From NCBI RefSeq assembly GCF_042477335.2, contig NC_091250.1, forward strand, positions 131,847,384 through 131,911,383: a DNA stretch of 64,000 nt, in the 5' to 3' direction. The position numbers and the translations under genes are program-made. A model generated the notes under the pieces. The model made no database searches and was not told where the DNA came from. It was given only the letters and a program-made list of their open reading frames with translations. This document shows, in pieces, positions 53,201 to 64,000 of this stretch. Origin of the DNA: Ovis canadensis (lineage: Eukaryota > Chordata > Mammalia > Artiodactyla > Bovidae). The first letter of the stretch is position 1, and each line of letters starts with the position of its first letter.

Positions 53201-56200
53201 ACAGAGAGCACATGTCCACCCATAGAGTGCCCAGAGCCACACGGAGCCCCCTCCCCTAGCCCCTCCCCGACACCCAGAGGGTGCTGACCCCGCCCCCACA
53301 CTCCCCAGGGCCCTCTCTCGGCAGCCAGTCGCTGGTGTCTCAGTGTGGGTGAAGGGGCCAGTGTCCTGTTGCTGCTCTCCGGAGCGCTCTGGGGGTGTGG
53401 CTCTAGGGCCCAGGGGCCAGGCTGGGGCCTGCCCTGGGCAGGAGATGTTAATTCCTTCATCCAGAACCTTCCAGAGCCTTCTGGTGACTCTAACCCCCAC
53501 TCCAACTCGGGGCCCACAGACTCCCTGAGATCTGAATTCTGACACCTTCAGAGTTGGGATGACCTTGTCATGGGCTGGATGGCAGCCCCAGAAGACAGGC
53601 TCACACCCTGGAGCCTGCGACTGGGCCCTTACCTGGAAAAGGCTCTCTGCAGGTGGGCCCAAGTGAAGGCTCTCAGACCCTCCTGAGTATCAAGGGGCCT
53701 TGACTCCACTGACCTGTGTCCCATGTGAAGTGGGACCTCGTGAAGCCAGAACAGACAGCAGGGGTGTGGCCACAAGCCTGGGAACACCTGGGACCCCTGG
53801 GGACTGGAAGAGGCGGGGAGGACCCGCCCAGCCCCGGCCCGACCTCGATTTGGGCAGGACGGTGAAGGGGCAGGCTGCCGTTCTCAGGCAGGGATGCGCT
53901 CATTCGCTGCGTGGCCTTGGGCTGAACCAGCCACCCTCCTCTTAGGAGGCCCGCGTCCTGAGTGGCCTGCTGGCTCTGACCACACACACAGGGCTGCATG
54001 GTCCCTGCTCACCCCGCCCTGCGTCACCCGAGCTGGTGACCGTCTACAAACCGGCAGAGCCGCGGCCCCTGCCAGGGCCTGGAGGAGAATGGCGCCCCGT
54101 GGGACCCGCCGGGTGGCAGGGTGTCGGGAAAGGCTGACCGGCCGGTGCTGGCCAGGGGCCTCCAGACAGTCTGCAGGGAAGAGGAGGACCCCCAAGAGGG
54201 ACTTTCTGTGAGAGGGAGAACCCACCCTGGAGCCCTCAGGTCCAGGCAGACCCGCCAGGCCCACCCAGAGCCCAAGGCCCAAACTCGGGCCTTGCACAGA
54301 AGCCCCAGCACGGCCGGCCACAGTTCATGCTGTTGGCCTGCCTGCCCGGGACAGGACTCAGCAGCTTGAGTTGCAGCTTCCGCCCTCCCAGGAAGCCCTT
54401 CGACTTCTGATGCCTGGAATCATCGACGGTCAGAGAAGGAGCCCACCCACACCAAGAGCTGGAATTTTAAACTCTGAGGTCTCTGGGGTAAAACATCCAG
54501 CGGACTCTATTACATTACGTCCGGGCAAATAAAACAGTCTCCAAGGAACCGGTCCTCCCAGCCACCCCCGCTCTAGGGCACACACCAGCGCCAGCCGAGG
54601 CCTGCGTCCCAGTCCTCACGGCAGCCACAGGCCACCCTGCCTGAGTCTCAGCCCCAGGAGTCCCACCTGTCCATCCAGGATGCTGGTCTCTGTCCCGCCA
54701 GGGCCCCAGCAGCTCCAAGGCCCCTCTGCTCTCAGGAGGGAAGGGCGGCCACACATACCAAGCACGCTGCAGCCTGCTGCCCCGCACTGTCCATGCAAGG
54801 GAGGGGCCCCCCACCTGCCCACTGCTCACACCTCTAAGGTCCAGCGGAGAGGACTCTGGACAGCCTCCCGGGCAGGCCTTCCCGGCCAGCCCCAAGCGGA
54901 CGGGCCAACACCTGCGCTCACCTCTCCTTCCTGCTCGAAACCCCCTGGGCAGGAAAACGCACGGGCCGAGCCTCGTGCAAACTCCGGCTGTGGCACCCCT
55001 GCCAGCCCCGGGGCCGAAGCACCCGCTCTCCCAGCCCGCCTGCACCTCCGCTACGTCACCCCTGCCCGCCCTTCTCTGCAGCATCTCAGAGCTTCTAACC
55101 TCCCTGGCGCCCAGGACGAGCCATCAGCACAAAATCCAGGGGCTGCAGTCGGCCTGCTGTCTCAGCTGCAGCCCCAACCTGCTTGTTCACCTGTCTGCCC
55201 AGCTCCTCAGCAGTTTGCGTCTCGTCCCGTCAAAGCCAGGGCCCGAGGACCTGTCCCGCCTCGCACCACCCCCGCCCCTTGCGGAATGAGGGCCTCAGAC
55301 CCAGCCTCCCGTATGACCATGTCCTCAAGTGCGCTCCCTGTGCCCAGAGAAATCCAGGCGCGATCAAGCTCCGGAGCGCAGGGGGGCGGGATGCGCTGGG
55401 CCCTGTGGGCGCCCCTGGCTGCCTCTGTCCTCTCCAGGGGCTGTGGGTGGGGGAGCGATCTGTGTTCCTCTAAGAGGGTGGGGAGGTAGCCTCCAGCTCG
55501 GAGCCCCGATCACCCTTCACACGAGGGAGGGATCCATGACCCCCCACCTGCGTCTGGGGTCTCGGGCTGACCAGATTTGGGATGCACAGCCCCTGCCCAG
55601 GCCGCACCCTCCAGCCCAGCACCTTCGTCTCATCGAGTCGGTCCAGCAGCAGGCACTCGGCCGGAAAACAGCCTGGGGCTGCAGACAGGCTCGGGCCCTC
55701 CAGACAGAGGAAGGGAGGGACTGTCCCCGCCCCCAGCAGCAAGTGCAGGCCCACAGCGGCCCCCTTCACTGGGAGAACAGCGGGCTGGGGCACTGGAACA
55801 TACCCCCCACCGCCCTGCACCCCGAACTCTCCACCCGAGGGCCTGTGCACTCCCCCCACCGAGCCTCTCCCAGCTGGAGGCTAGCTCCCTGCAGCGTTCA
55901 CCTGGCCTCGGACACCACCTCAGCCCTGGGCACCACCCCGCTCACTGCTGGGCCCCCGCATTCAGCCCTCCTTGCTGACGTCGGCCTGGGTGGGGGGCTC
56001 AGGGCCCAGGGAGCCGAAGTGTCCACTAAGCATAGACTCAGTGGACATATCTGTTCCCTTTTTTCCCCAGCTGAGCAGCTCTGAAGCCCTGTGACTGAGC
56101 CCTGAACCGCCCCCCGGGTGGCTCTGCACTGACTTCGTGTGGGGAGGGTGCACACTCACAGCCCCAAGCCCCTGCCTCCGGCCGGGGCTGGGGGCTAAGC

Positions 56201-58729
56201 GCCGGCCTCTTTGAGACCGCAGGCAGCTGCGGGCCCAAGAGAGGCCAGGGCAAGCGGGATGCCCGGCTCTGGGGCCACGGCCCGGCCAGCAAGCCCGCGG
56301 CCCACGTACTTACAGAATCCACACCTGGTCCCGCCTTCAAAGATGAACCCGTTGGGCACGGCCCCATAGCGCCGGAGGTCCGACAGCTTCCACTGCCCCG
56401 CCACGGCTGGGGGGACGTCCCTGGCCACCACGAGGATGTCATTGCAGAGGTGCAGGGTGGCAGGGCCGCTCTCCAGCTTGGTGCCCGGAGCCACGATCAC
56501 GGGGAACCTGTGCACTGGGGCAGGGCGGGGGCGACAGAGTGTTGCTGGGAGCAGACGGCAGCCAGGAAGCAGGAGCCCAGGTGTCAGCTCCCGAGGGCAG
56601 GGCCACCCGGCGCCAGAGCCCCGCCCTGTCCCGTCCCAAGGGGGCCCGCCCTGAGTGCCCCCACCTCCCACCCTAACAAGGCTGGCCCAACCCCAGTGAG
56701 CTCCGGGAGAAGCACACGGGCCCCGGCTGGCAAGTCCGAGGCCTTGGGTGCCTCCTCTGAGAAACCAGCTGCACCCAGTGCAGCTGCTGTGGCCCCATTC
56801 CAAAGATGGGAACATGGAGGCCTAGGAGGCCCAGCTTCCAGCCCCTTCTGGAGAGTCCCAGCCCGGCTGCAGGGACACGCAGGAAACCCCAGGCCCTCCC
56901 CGCTCCAGTGAGAGGGTCTCCCTGGCGCTGAGCATGACAGTTAGCTCCCCGAGACCTCCTCTCTGCCTCCGCTCAGCCCTTTGCCCCTGAAGCCCCTCAG
57001 GAGGGCGGTGGTGAGCTCTTCTCGCCTCACAAGCCCCGCCCCAGCCTCGGAAGGACCTTGGAAGAGGGGTGCATCCCAGAACATCCAGGCCTAGAAGCGG
57101 AGGGCGGCCTCCCGGCCTGTGCCCACCAGACTCGTGTCCACCCCGAAGCCGAGGGGCCAGCCCCAGCCCTGCCTCCTCCTCCCTCCCTGAGCCCACCCGA
57201 GCCCCCGTGGTGGGCAGCAGGCCCTGGGCGACCGACCCTCACAGCCTGGCCCCAGGGGGCCGGGGTCCACAACCCATCCCCGCGTCCTGGTGATTTCTAT
57301 TTAAGGTGCCAGGACAGGGCAGCAGCTGCCTCTGCACCAGGCCCCTGCCCACTCCCCTACCCCCAACCCTCACAGAAGAGGAGTCACGCGCTGAGCCAGG
57401 CTGAACTGGCGGGAACCCCAACGGGAGAACTTTCTGGAAAAGGCTCTTCCCTCCTGCCCCTGCGCCCCCCTCACTGGGCCGTCCACACACATCCCCCACC
57501 CTAGATGCCTGGTCCAGGGGCTCCCGGAGGCGGGACAAGCCGCTGACCGCTAGCTGGGCTGGGCTGAGGTGAGCGAGGCCCCTTACTCAGGGTGCAAAAC
57601 AGGGGCCAAGATCAGTGATATTTTAACGATGATTTAAACAACAAAAAAGTCAGTGCAGAAAGTCCATGGTGAGTGAAACAGCTTAAACAAAGCCCAGGCT
57701 GGCTGTGGCATTGGGGCAGATGTGGACGGGAAGGTTTAAAGACAGCTCACAGACCAGCTTCGCTTTAAGATTTTGACATTTCTGTTCATCATGGGCCTCG
57801 AGCTTTCATTTTTAACTGTTTAATAGTGTGTTAAAACATCGTGGCTTTTGAGATAATGCGGGGCTTTGGGATTAAACCGTACACACCGCTATGTGTACGT
57901 TAGGCAAGCAACATGGTCCTACTGGACGCGCACAGGGAGCTACGCTCGGGGTCTTGCAGTAGCCTGTGCTGCACGAGGACCTGAAAGCACACACACGTGC
58001 ACACACGCACACGCGCACAGCCGAGCCACCCCGCCGCCTGCCCGGAGCAGACGCAGCCCTGCGAGCTAGCTGCACTTCGATAGAAGATGCCAGCCATGGG
58101 TTCTGATGACTCAGCTGGGGCCGGCCCGCCTCTGCTCGACCAGCCCGGTGGGCAGCTGGGGGGGGGGCTGGGTCTTGCCCTTCTCCCGAGAGCACCCCAT
58201 GCTGCACCCTGCACCCCCCTTGTGGGGCTCAGGGGGGCTGGCTCCTCCTCCCCGGGGCTCTGGGGTCAGGCAGTCACCCGATAGGGCTAAAGGCCCCCAG
58301 GTCACACGGATGTGGCCAAGTTCGGGAGCTCAAGAGGCATCTCCCCCATGAACCTACCATTGTCCCAATCACGGCTGACCAGAGGGCACTCAGCAGGCAC
58401 TGGGAGTTGTGACCTGGCCTCTGCAGCCCAGCAGTGAGACCCCCTGGGACCCCTGAGGGCAGGCAGAGGCCATCCCCGTGGGCCCCGGGCGCACTCACCC
58501 TCACCCAGCGCGTAGCGGATCCGGGCGTCCCAGGCGCACATGGCCTCGCGGCTGTCGAAGCCCAGCATGACGGCCTGCGACAGACAGACGATGGCCAGTG
58601 TGTGGGCCAGGCCCTCGTAGGGCAGGCCGGGCTCCAGCCCGCAGATGTCCTCCAGCGTCAGGCTGCTACGCTCCCGAAGCCCCTTGGCACGCTCCGACTT
58701 GTCCTTGTAGGCCAGCATCAGCAGGCAGT
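40533..58729 (-). CDS. DOK7: DOK7, docking protein 7 (MuSK adaptor), exons 3-7, 5' part outside window
   Basis: DOK7 is the cytoplasmic adaptor that binds and activates the receptor kinase MuSK at the neuromuscular junction, downstream of agrin-LRP4. Five minus-strand exons (231, 201, 120, 117 and 698 nt) join in phase to 454 codons. They cover the C-terminal half of the PH domain ([14 protein letters not shown] to [11 protein letters not shown]), the IRS-type PTB domain ([40 protein letters not shown]), whose two arginines contact phosphorylated MuSK, and a Ser-rich tail. The tail has two CRK/CRKL-type sites, EYQVP and HYDTP, corresponding to human Y396 and Y406. The end is [14 protein letters not shown]. 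Exons 1-2 (human MTEAALVEG start) were not found. Intact frame throughout. Confidence 0.95.
40545..40553 (-). promoter_or_regulatory. DOK7: Internal 5' splice site in DOK7 exon 7
   Basis: AAG|GTAAAG in DOK7 sense, at codon boundary K|V. Use of it gives phase 0, which fits the candidate exon at 38041. From memory the human protein also has K-V here (GGLKV), so a GT is expected to be kept. Confidence 0.6.
41231..42097 (-). other. DOK7: DOK7 intron 6 with G-rich array
   Basis: Holds the G-run array at 41894-42030. No gene or interspersed repeat recognised. Confidence 0.85.
41894..42030 (+). repeat. (GGGGC)n-type G-rich array
   Basis: Over 130 bases of gggggc, ggggcgc and ggggggcgcg with many runs of four or more G on the plus strand. 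The DOK7 transcript would carry the C-rich strand. It has strong G-quadruplex/i-motif potential. Confidence 0.88.
42098..42214 (-). CDS. DOK7: DOK7 exon 6
   Basis: 117 nt, phase 1 at both ends. It encodes [20 protein letters not shown], then [19 protein letters not shown]. Acceptor GCTGCAG, donor GGAG|GTAGGG. It is 3 nt shorter than the human exon as I recall it. Confidence 0.95.
42215..43930 (-). other. DOK7: DOK7 intron 5
   Basis: GC-rich, with no recognised repeat family or gene. Confidence 0.8.
43931..44050 (-). CDS. DOK7: DOK7 exon 5 (end of PTB domain)
   Basis: 120 nt, phase 1 at both ends. It encodes [19 protein letters not shown], then [20 protein letters not shown]. Acceptor TGTGCAG, donor CCAG|GTGAGC. 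Confidence 0.96.
45853..45862 (+). promoter_or_regulatory. Isolated TATA-like element in DOK7 intron 4
   Basis: ctataaaaaa stands in an otherwise GC-rich stretch, preceded by cacagccagtc. Whether it drives transcription is unknown. Confidence 0.2.
46585..47180 (+). mobile_element. BovB 3' region
   Basis: Plus-strand copy beginning ttgggctccaaagtcactgc. It encodes [19 protein letters not shown] and [19 protein letters not shown], and ends gctgaactgaaca. Confidence 0.88.
48222..48478 (-). mobile_element. Bov-A2 dimeric SINE with (CTG)n edge
   Basis: Minus-strand dimer joined by tgcatgaaagtgaaaactga. The edge at 48224-48246 is a (ctg)n microsatellite of about eight units. Confidence 0.88.
48485..49141 (+). 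mobile_element. L1 ORF2/3' UTR fragment
   Basis: Plus-strand L1: ggtctggagaaactgggacc, accatctgacccagcaagtg, tccatcgacagatggatgga and agtgattccactcagatgag. Confidence 0.8.
49142..49267 (+). repeat. Exact 41-bp tandem triplication
   Basis: Three consecutive copies begin at gctacaaaagtggc (49142, 49183, 49224). They are identical by eye and sit at the end of the L1 fragment. Confidence 0.93.
51962..52244 (-). mobile_element. BovB 3' tail, left arm of inverted pair
   Basis: Minus-strand BovB tail. It contains an internal duplication of the gccatccaaccatctcatcc block (52070-52090 and 52121-52143). Confidence 0.85.
52299..52683 (+). mobile_element. BovB 3' tail, right arm of inverted pair
   Basis: Plus-strand BovB from gaattgatgcttttgagctg to a (ctgaa)n end. 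It faces the left arm across a ~54-bp AT-rich spacer. Confidence 0.88.
56314..56514 (-). CDS. DOK7: DOK7 exon 4 (PTB domain core)
   Basis: 201 nt, phase 1 at both ends. It encodes [17 protein letters not shown] through [16 protein letters not shown] and GTRCGF. Acceptor TGCCCCAG, donor TTCT|GTAAGT. Both PTB arginines are present. Confidence 0.96.
56515..58498 (-). other. DOK7: DOK7 intron 3
   Basis: GC-rich at both ends. 57600-57860 is AT-richer and may be an old DNA transposon or L1 remnant that I could not classify. A short (CA)n lies near 57990. Confidence 0.8.
58499..58729 (-). CDS. DOK7: DOK7 exon 3 (C-terminal half of PH domain)
   Basis: 231 nt, phase 1 at both ends. It encodes [18 protein letters not shown] through [18 protein letters not shown] and [13 protein letters not shown]. 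Acceptor CCTGCAG, donor GAGG|GTGAGT. Confidence 0.96.
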
Positions 58730-60211
58730 CTGCAGGGGGCGCAGGGGTGGGGGTCAGTGCGGCCACCACCCCAAGTGCCCGGCACCACCCCTGCCACACC
58801 CCAGAGACCCAGGCTCCAGGCACGGCCTGCCCCCAGCAAGCTCCGGGCACCCTGATCCTCCAGCCCCTCATGCGCAAAAGGTACCCCCACCCCACATGGC
58901 CACGGGCCACGCGGGCAGAAGTGGGCTCAGGACACTCCCTGGCGGGGACCCGCCCACCCGGCCCAGGGCCCCTGCATCCCTCCTGAGCACAGGCGCGCCC
59001 CACCCGGCCACAGTCTGGTTTCTGCTGAGGGTGAGGGTCCTGGACCTGATGTGAACACCTAGATGCTAGAGTGTGAGGTGGCCCCGAGCTCAGTGAACGA
59101 GCCCTCTCGTCAGGGCAGGAGAGGGCTGGGGGCAGGCACTGGAGGACCTCTCGGGTTGGAGCACTTCCCTGCCCTGCCCAACACTGGAAACGCCTCCCTG
59201 CAGACCCATGGGACACCCGGACCCCAGAGCCTGACTCCACACTCAGCTAGGCCAGCAGACGGAGAGCCTGCCGTCAACCCCTGCCCCATGAAGACAGAGG
59301 GCGGACGGCGTGTCCTGGACACACACTGCTGCGGTCAGGTGGGGGCGCAGCCACAGGCAGACTGGACACCAGCCTGCGGGACGGGCTGGCTCCAGCAAAC
59401 TCCTGTTTACAAACCTCAAGGCCTGGGATGGGGGCTCCGCTTCCTATCTGTGACCCTGTCCCTAGCGTTTGAAATGCTTATGTGAGGGAAAAAAAAAAAA
59501 AAAACAAGGCTGTTTTCATTCTCAGGAGAATACACAGAACCCCAGAGCCCACGGAAACCCACCTGCCACCCGAGGGTTCGGGCATGTTCTCTCCAGAACA
59601 CAGCTTCCTTGGAAACGCACGGCCCAGCCCAGAGATAAATTACTCGGGAGGCATAAAGGGCACATGTTGTTATGGAAATGCCCCCCAAGTGTCACCAGAG
59701 GCTCAAGAGGAGAAAGCTTGGGGAGGCCGTGAGCACAGAGAGACTCCCAGCAAAGAAGCGCGTGGACACCGGCGCAGCCGCGGACGGGAGCCCGGCGTGA
59801 GCACAGCCCTGCCACCCACACCAGGCTGCTCCCCAGACACGCCCAGCACCTCCTGCTGCTCCCCCCTGGCAAGGCCGGCCTCTCCCGCTGGTGTCGCCGC
59901 GCGGCTGGCTGTCCCGTCTCCCGTCACGCTCCCCACCCTGGAAGGCGAGCTCGCGAAGGCGGTCCTCTTCTGCTGCGACAGTCCAGCCACCCAGCACCGC
60001 TGAGGGTGAGGCCCTTCTATCCCAGGAAAGACTGTTTGCTTCGGTCGTGGCCTGACCAGCAAAGGCAGAGCAAGGCTGTCACCTCCTTTGTTTCAGGAGT
60101 TATGCTCCCTATGATGTAGCCAAGAGCAGGGTCCGTAAACCTTCCTGGGAGAGGTCAGACAGTAACCATATTCCGCTGTGTGGCCCACGCAGTCTCTGTC
60201 ACAGTTTTTTC

Positions 60212-60412
60212 TGTTCGTTATTTATTTATTTGGCTGTGCCGGGTCTTAGCTGCAGCCCTGGGGTTTCTGATCTTCGCAGTGGCAGGCAGGATCTTCGGGA
60301 TCTTTCACTGCGGCCTGTGGGAGCTAGCTCCCCCATCAGGGATCGAACCCGCCCCTCCTGCGCTGGGAGTGTGCAGTCTTCGCTGCTCGGCCCCCCGGGA
60401 GGTCCCTGTCAC
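60212..60412 (-). mobile_element. CHR-type SINE
   Basis: Minus-strand copy: tttatttatttggctgtgcc, gggtcttagctgcag, catcagggatcgaacccgcc and ggaggtccctg. Confidence 0.8.
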
Positions 60413-60799
60413 AGCTTCTTAACTGCAAAAGCAGCCGGAGACCACACGCACAGGTATGGCTGTGCTCCGACAACACTTCATCACAGAAGCAAGAGACGGG
60501 GCGGATTTGGCTCAGGCCCCGGATTTGCCGATTCTCGGTCTGGAGTCCGGCTGGCCACAAGGGCCCCTGGGTTGCCCCACGGCTCCCTGATGCCCCCTGC
60601 TGTCACGGGGGAGGTCGCCTGCCCTTGCAAGGCTGGTTTGGGGACCTGTGTGCCAGAGCCAACATGCGTCCCCGAGACCCTTTTCCCCCGGCCTATCCAG
60701 TCTCCCTGGATCCTGGCTCTGCCTAAAATCAGCTCACAGTCTGCTCCTTACAGAGATTTGAGAATAGACTTGTGCCCTCAGCTGTCTGCGGCGGGGTAA

Positions 60800-61210
60800 A
60801 TGGGGATGCCCTCAAAAAAACGTGTCCACGTCCTGACTCCCAGAACCTGCAGACACGCCCTCGTTTGGAGAAAGGGTCTGTGCAGATGTAGTCAGGTTAA
60901 GGATCTTGATGGATTGTCCAAGGGGGCCCCAAATCTAAAGATGAGAGTCCTCGTAAGAGACGGGAGGGGAGACATCGACACACAGAGGAGAGGCCATGAG
61001 AAGACAAGTCACGGAGCGACGTGCCCATGAGCCCAGGAGCCCGAGCAGGCGGGAGAGCGCGCCCCGGCGCCTTCGCAGAAGCACGTGGCCCTGCCAACAC
61101 CCTGAGTGTGGGTTTCCAGGCTCCAGGACAGGGAGAGAGCACATCTCTCTTGTCTCGAGCCCCTGGGTTTATGACACTTTGTTACCGCAGCCCCAGGAAG
61201 CTGAGACACC
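60800..61210 (+). mobile_element. MaLR-type (MLT1-like) LTR remnant
   Basis: Plus-strand order matches the family: gtctgtgcagatgtagtcag, ttaaggatcttg, gaggccatgagaagac, ccctgccaacaccctgag and cactttgttaccgcagcccc. Solitary and non-coding. Confidence 0.65.
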
Positions 61211-62087
61211 AGGCGGGTCACTCGTACCCTTTTTCAATATGAACGTAAACGGCGGGGGAGCGGACATGGCTGTGTGCCGAGCCCCACCTTCTCCCCAGTG
61301 GAAGCCGCCCGAAGCCACAGCCTGGTGACGGTGGTGGTGGAGGAGTCACCCCCGGACCCCGCCGCGGTCTCCCACGAGCTGGGGCAGGACGCGGCCCAGG
61401 GGAAGGGCAGCAAGCTTGGGGCTGGGAGGGACCCCGGCCCAGCAGCTGCCCCACCCCCTCCCCCCCATCACTCCAGCCATAAAGGGATCCTATCTTTAAA
61501 ACCCATCCTATAGAGAGTGCTGCTTAGTGAGAAGCTGCTGAAGGAACAGGAGCCAGGGAAACGGCAATTCTCAGGTCTGGGACCTGAAACAAAGCGGGTC
61601 TCAGCTGCTCTGCACCCGGGCGAGAGCGCCCGAGCCTCCAGGGTGCAGCGGCCTGACGGCCCGGGACACACGCGTGGAGGATGCAGGGGCCCACACAGGC
61701 TGCCCAGTCCGGCCGGGGCCCCCCGCCACGAGCACCCAGTGCCGCACCCCTCACACCAGGCCAGCGAGCGAGGTCTCCCGGTCACCAGTGAGGGAGTGCC
61801 GCCAGCCTTCCCACCCTGCACCCGGGGTGCCCACTTCATCTCCATGCCAGGCCCCGTGGGCCCGAGGACCCCGCTCACAGCAGCCAGCCTCAGCCAGGCG
61901 GCCACCGGGCCTGGAGCCACCAGGCCTGGAGCCACCAGGACCCTGGGGGCGGGAGCTGAAGCTGCCCACAGGGCCTGGAGGGCGGCCTGGAAGGGGTGGC
62001 TCAGGCAGGGGTGGAGTGGGCCAGGGCGGCGGTGCTAAAGGGAGGCAGAGAGGGGCCGCCACCAGGGTGGGAAGACGAAACGAGGTG

Positions 62088-62195
62088 GTCCACACACAGA
62101 CACACACACACTCGGTCTCGTGCGCCTGCGTGCTCCCACACGCACACCTGCTCGCTCGCATGCACACGTGCACACACACTCTGTGCGTGGGCACC
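62088..62195 (+). repeat. CA-rich microsatellite
   Basis: cacacacagacacacacaca followed by cacacgcacacc and gcacacgtgcacacacac, interrupted by GC-rich words. Confidence 0.8.
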
Positions 62196-63737
62196 GCGGT
62201 GGGGACCGCCCCTCGCCTGTAGCCAGAGATAACCCCCTCTCCCCAGCTCATGAGCCTCTACCTTCAAATGAGAGCTCCGCAGAGTCGAGGCACTAACACA
62301 GCCTCGGCTGGGCATGCAGAGGCCCTCAGCCACAGGCCAGCCAGCAGGGACCTCGGCCGGGAGCCAGGCACCGTCCCATCACCGCAAAACACTGGGGAGG
62401 GTCTGCCTGTGGACCATGAGCGCCCACCCTGGCCTCCTACACCCGCCTGCACTGAGCCCGGCCAGGGGCAGGGGGCAGGTTCCTGGTGCAGAAAAGGCAA
62501 AGGCCCAGCGGCCCTGCTCACCGAAAGGGCCGCTGAAAGATGCCCGCTGGGGCCCCTCGGAGCCCACCCCACCTCCTTTTCCGTCCCCCCCGACGGCCTC
62601 CCTCGCAGCGCTAAGTCCGGTTCACTCTGCTCATGAGTGGCCCAGGGACCTGGGGACACGGCCTGGCTTCTGTGCAGCCGAAACCCAAGAGGGGAGATGG
62701 GCAGAACGTGGAAAAGCTGGACAAAAAAGCAAACCCTGAGGACGTGCTCTTCAGGGGCCCGTAGCGGGCACCTGACGCCAGCAGCTGTTTCGGGGCCTCC
62801 CAGACGGGACACAGACTCCCGAGGGGCAGCACGCAGGGAACAGCATTGTGCCAGAGGGAACAGCTAATGCAGAAGCCTGGAGGCCAGCATGCAGGTGGGG
62901 AAGAGCCATCTGAGACGCAGGTGGGGTCCAGCCGGGTGGGCCTGCTGAGCCAGGCCGAGGCCTCATCCCAGCTCACGGGGGCCTGAGAGCTGTCACCAAA
63001 CAGGCCCAGGCTGGCTGCGTGCAGAGAATGGGCACAGTGCAACAGGGGAGCTGCCGGCTAGGCTGGGCAGAGGAAAGGGGCCCAGGCTCTGCAGTAACCA
63101 CGGTGACAGTGGGCAGGGCCTTCCCCCTGCCAGAGGCCGGCCAGCTCACGGGACCCCTTGTGGGCAGAGGCAGGGTTGAGGGAAAGGAAAGAAGAGGATG
63201 ATTCTGGATGGGGGCAGGGGGGTACCTGGGCAGAAGAGGGGGCAGCAAGGTGGGTGGGGTTTCTGTTGCAGACACACGAGCTCAAGAGGCCCAAGGGACG
63301 CCAGGCGGCCTGCACGCAGGCAGCTGGACACAGGCGCCTGAAGATGTAAAAATAACCACGGGAGTCATGGGCCCCCGGAGGCGTTTACGGCCCGGGGCTG
63401 AGCGCCTGGGGGGGCAGCCGGGAAGCCGTGGGCCTCGTGGGGGCGGGGGGCTGGCAGGGAGGACGGAACCGGCAGGGGAGACAGGCAGGCGCCCACCCAC
63501 GGGGACACGGCCGGAGCAGTGCTGTGGGGTTCAGTCCTCGCCGGTCATGGTGACCTTGGGCTGTGCCTTCCGCAGAGGCGCTGGGCAATGGACCCAGGGG
63601 CCGCCTGAGGGCTGGGGCTGGGGGCTGCTGACCAGGCCTGCCTGCCAGGGCCCCAGGCCGCCTGACCCACGGGCCTCCGGACACAGGCCCAGGCCTGCTG
63701 CTGATTCAATTCAGGGGGAGAGTGCGCCCACCGTGTG

Positions 63738-64000
63738 CGTGTGCAGGGTGCCACAGGGCTTCGCAGGGCTCCTGGGGGGGCTCCAGGGGGCTTCGTGGGG
63801 CATCAGAGGGCTTCGCGGGGCTCCAGGGGCTTTGTGGGGCTCCAGGGGGCTTTGCGGGGCTCCAGGGGACTTCGTGGGACTCCAGGGGGCTTCGTGGGGC
63901 TCCGGGGAGCTTTGCAGGGCTCCGGGGGGCTTCACGGGGCTCCAGGGGGCTTCACAGGGTGCAAAGGGGCTTCGTGGGCTCCAGAGGACTTCGTGGGCTC
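63738..64000 (+). repeat. 20-bp-unit minisatellite reaching the window edge
   Basis: About 13 variants of gggcttcgtggggctccag in tandem. The right border is not visible. Confidence 0.9.

Larger units (their letters stand above)
44051..56313 (-). other. DOK7: DOK7 intron 4
   Basis: A 12.3-kb intron. Internal elements recognised are BovB at 46585-47180, Bov-A2 at 48222-48478, L1 at 48485-49141, a 41-bp triplication and an inverted BovB pair near 52 kb. The segment 44690-45110 is AT-richer and LTR-like (gataaagccgctgaaaaccc) but unassigned. The remainder is GC-rich and anonymous. Confidence 0.85.
58730..64000 (-). other. DOK7: DOK7 intron 2 (partial)
   Basis: No match to exon 1 or 2 was seen on the minus strand up to the window end. 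It contains a CHR SINE, an LTR remnant, a CA tract (62090-62190) and a terminal minisatellite. Confidence 0.75.

Noticed and set aside
62088-62195. CRISPR-like repeat-spacer array
   Set aside because: These are CA microsatellite words in a mammalian intron with no regular repeat-spacer spacing.
63390-63700. DOK7 exon 1 or 2 near the right end
   Set aside because: No minus-strand sequence encodes the expected short VEGQVKLRDG or KWKSRWLVLR type peptides; ggtcat near 63543 has no supporting frame.

Overview
The window is nuclear DNA from a ruminant, most likely cattle or a close bovid. The evidence is the repeat content: BovB LINE fragments, tRNA-Glu-derived Bov-tA and Bov-A2 SINEs, CHR-type SINEs shared by Cetruminantia, artiodactyl L1 3' ends and MaLR-type LTR remnants. 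Base composition is GC-rich with many minisatellites, as in subtelomeric gene-dense mammalian chromosome. The two recognised genes, LRPAP1 (plus strand) and DOK7 (minus strand), are convergent neighbours, as in the human 4p16.3 region (the window is in the opposite orientation). There is no bacterial, CRISPR or operon structure; most long open frames come from high GC content, tandem repeats or dead retrotransposons.

Region 1 to 11.2 kb is the 5' flank of LRPAP1. It is a patchwork of BovB, Bov-tA and L1 pieces plus a processed pseudogene of an hnRNP D-like mRNA (7.6-8.9 kb) with a 15-bp target-site duplication, later split by a BovB insertion. LRPAP1 occupies 11.48 to about 24.79 kb: eight coding exons join in phase to a 366-residue receptor-associated protein with a signal peptide, three helical domains and a C-terminal HNEL ER-retrieval signal. 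Its promoter is a CpG island with GC boxes, ZNF143-type and X-box-like sites.

Region 24.8 to 33.6 kb is intergenic and contains one L1 (27.5-31.7 kb) opened by a series of nested insertions, including a 2-kb BovB. DOK7 then runs right to left. Canonical exons 3 to 7 lie at 58.73-40.53 kb with a poly(A) signal at 39.79 kb; exons 1-2 (start codon, first half of the PH domain) are not found and presumably lie beyond 64 kb.

The most interesting observation is three further minus-strand exons at 38.04-37.90, 34.36-34.23 and 33.77-33.63 kb. They join in phase to a GT donor buried in the last codons of canonical DOK7. They would replace the usual short C-terminus with a 135-residue tail carrying a YVNVP motif and an FRS2/FRS3-like ending. 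DOK7 (MuSK adaptor at the neuromuscular junction) and LRPAP1 (ER chaperone of LDL-receptor-family proteins, including the agrin receptor LRP4) both touch the agrin-LRP4-MuSK pathway, but nothing in the sequence shows that their adjacency is functional.
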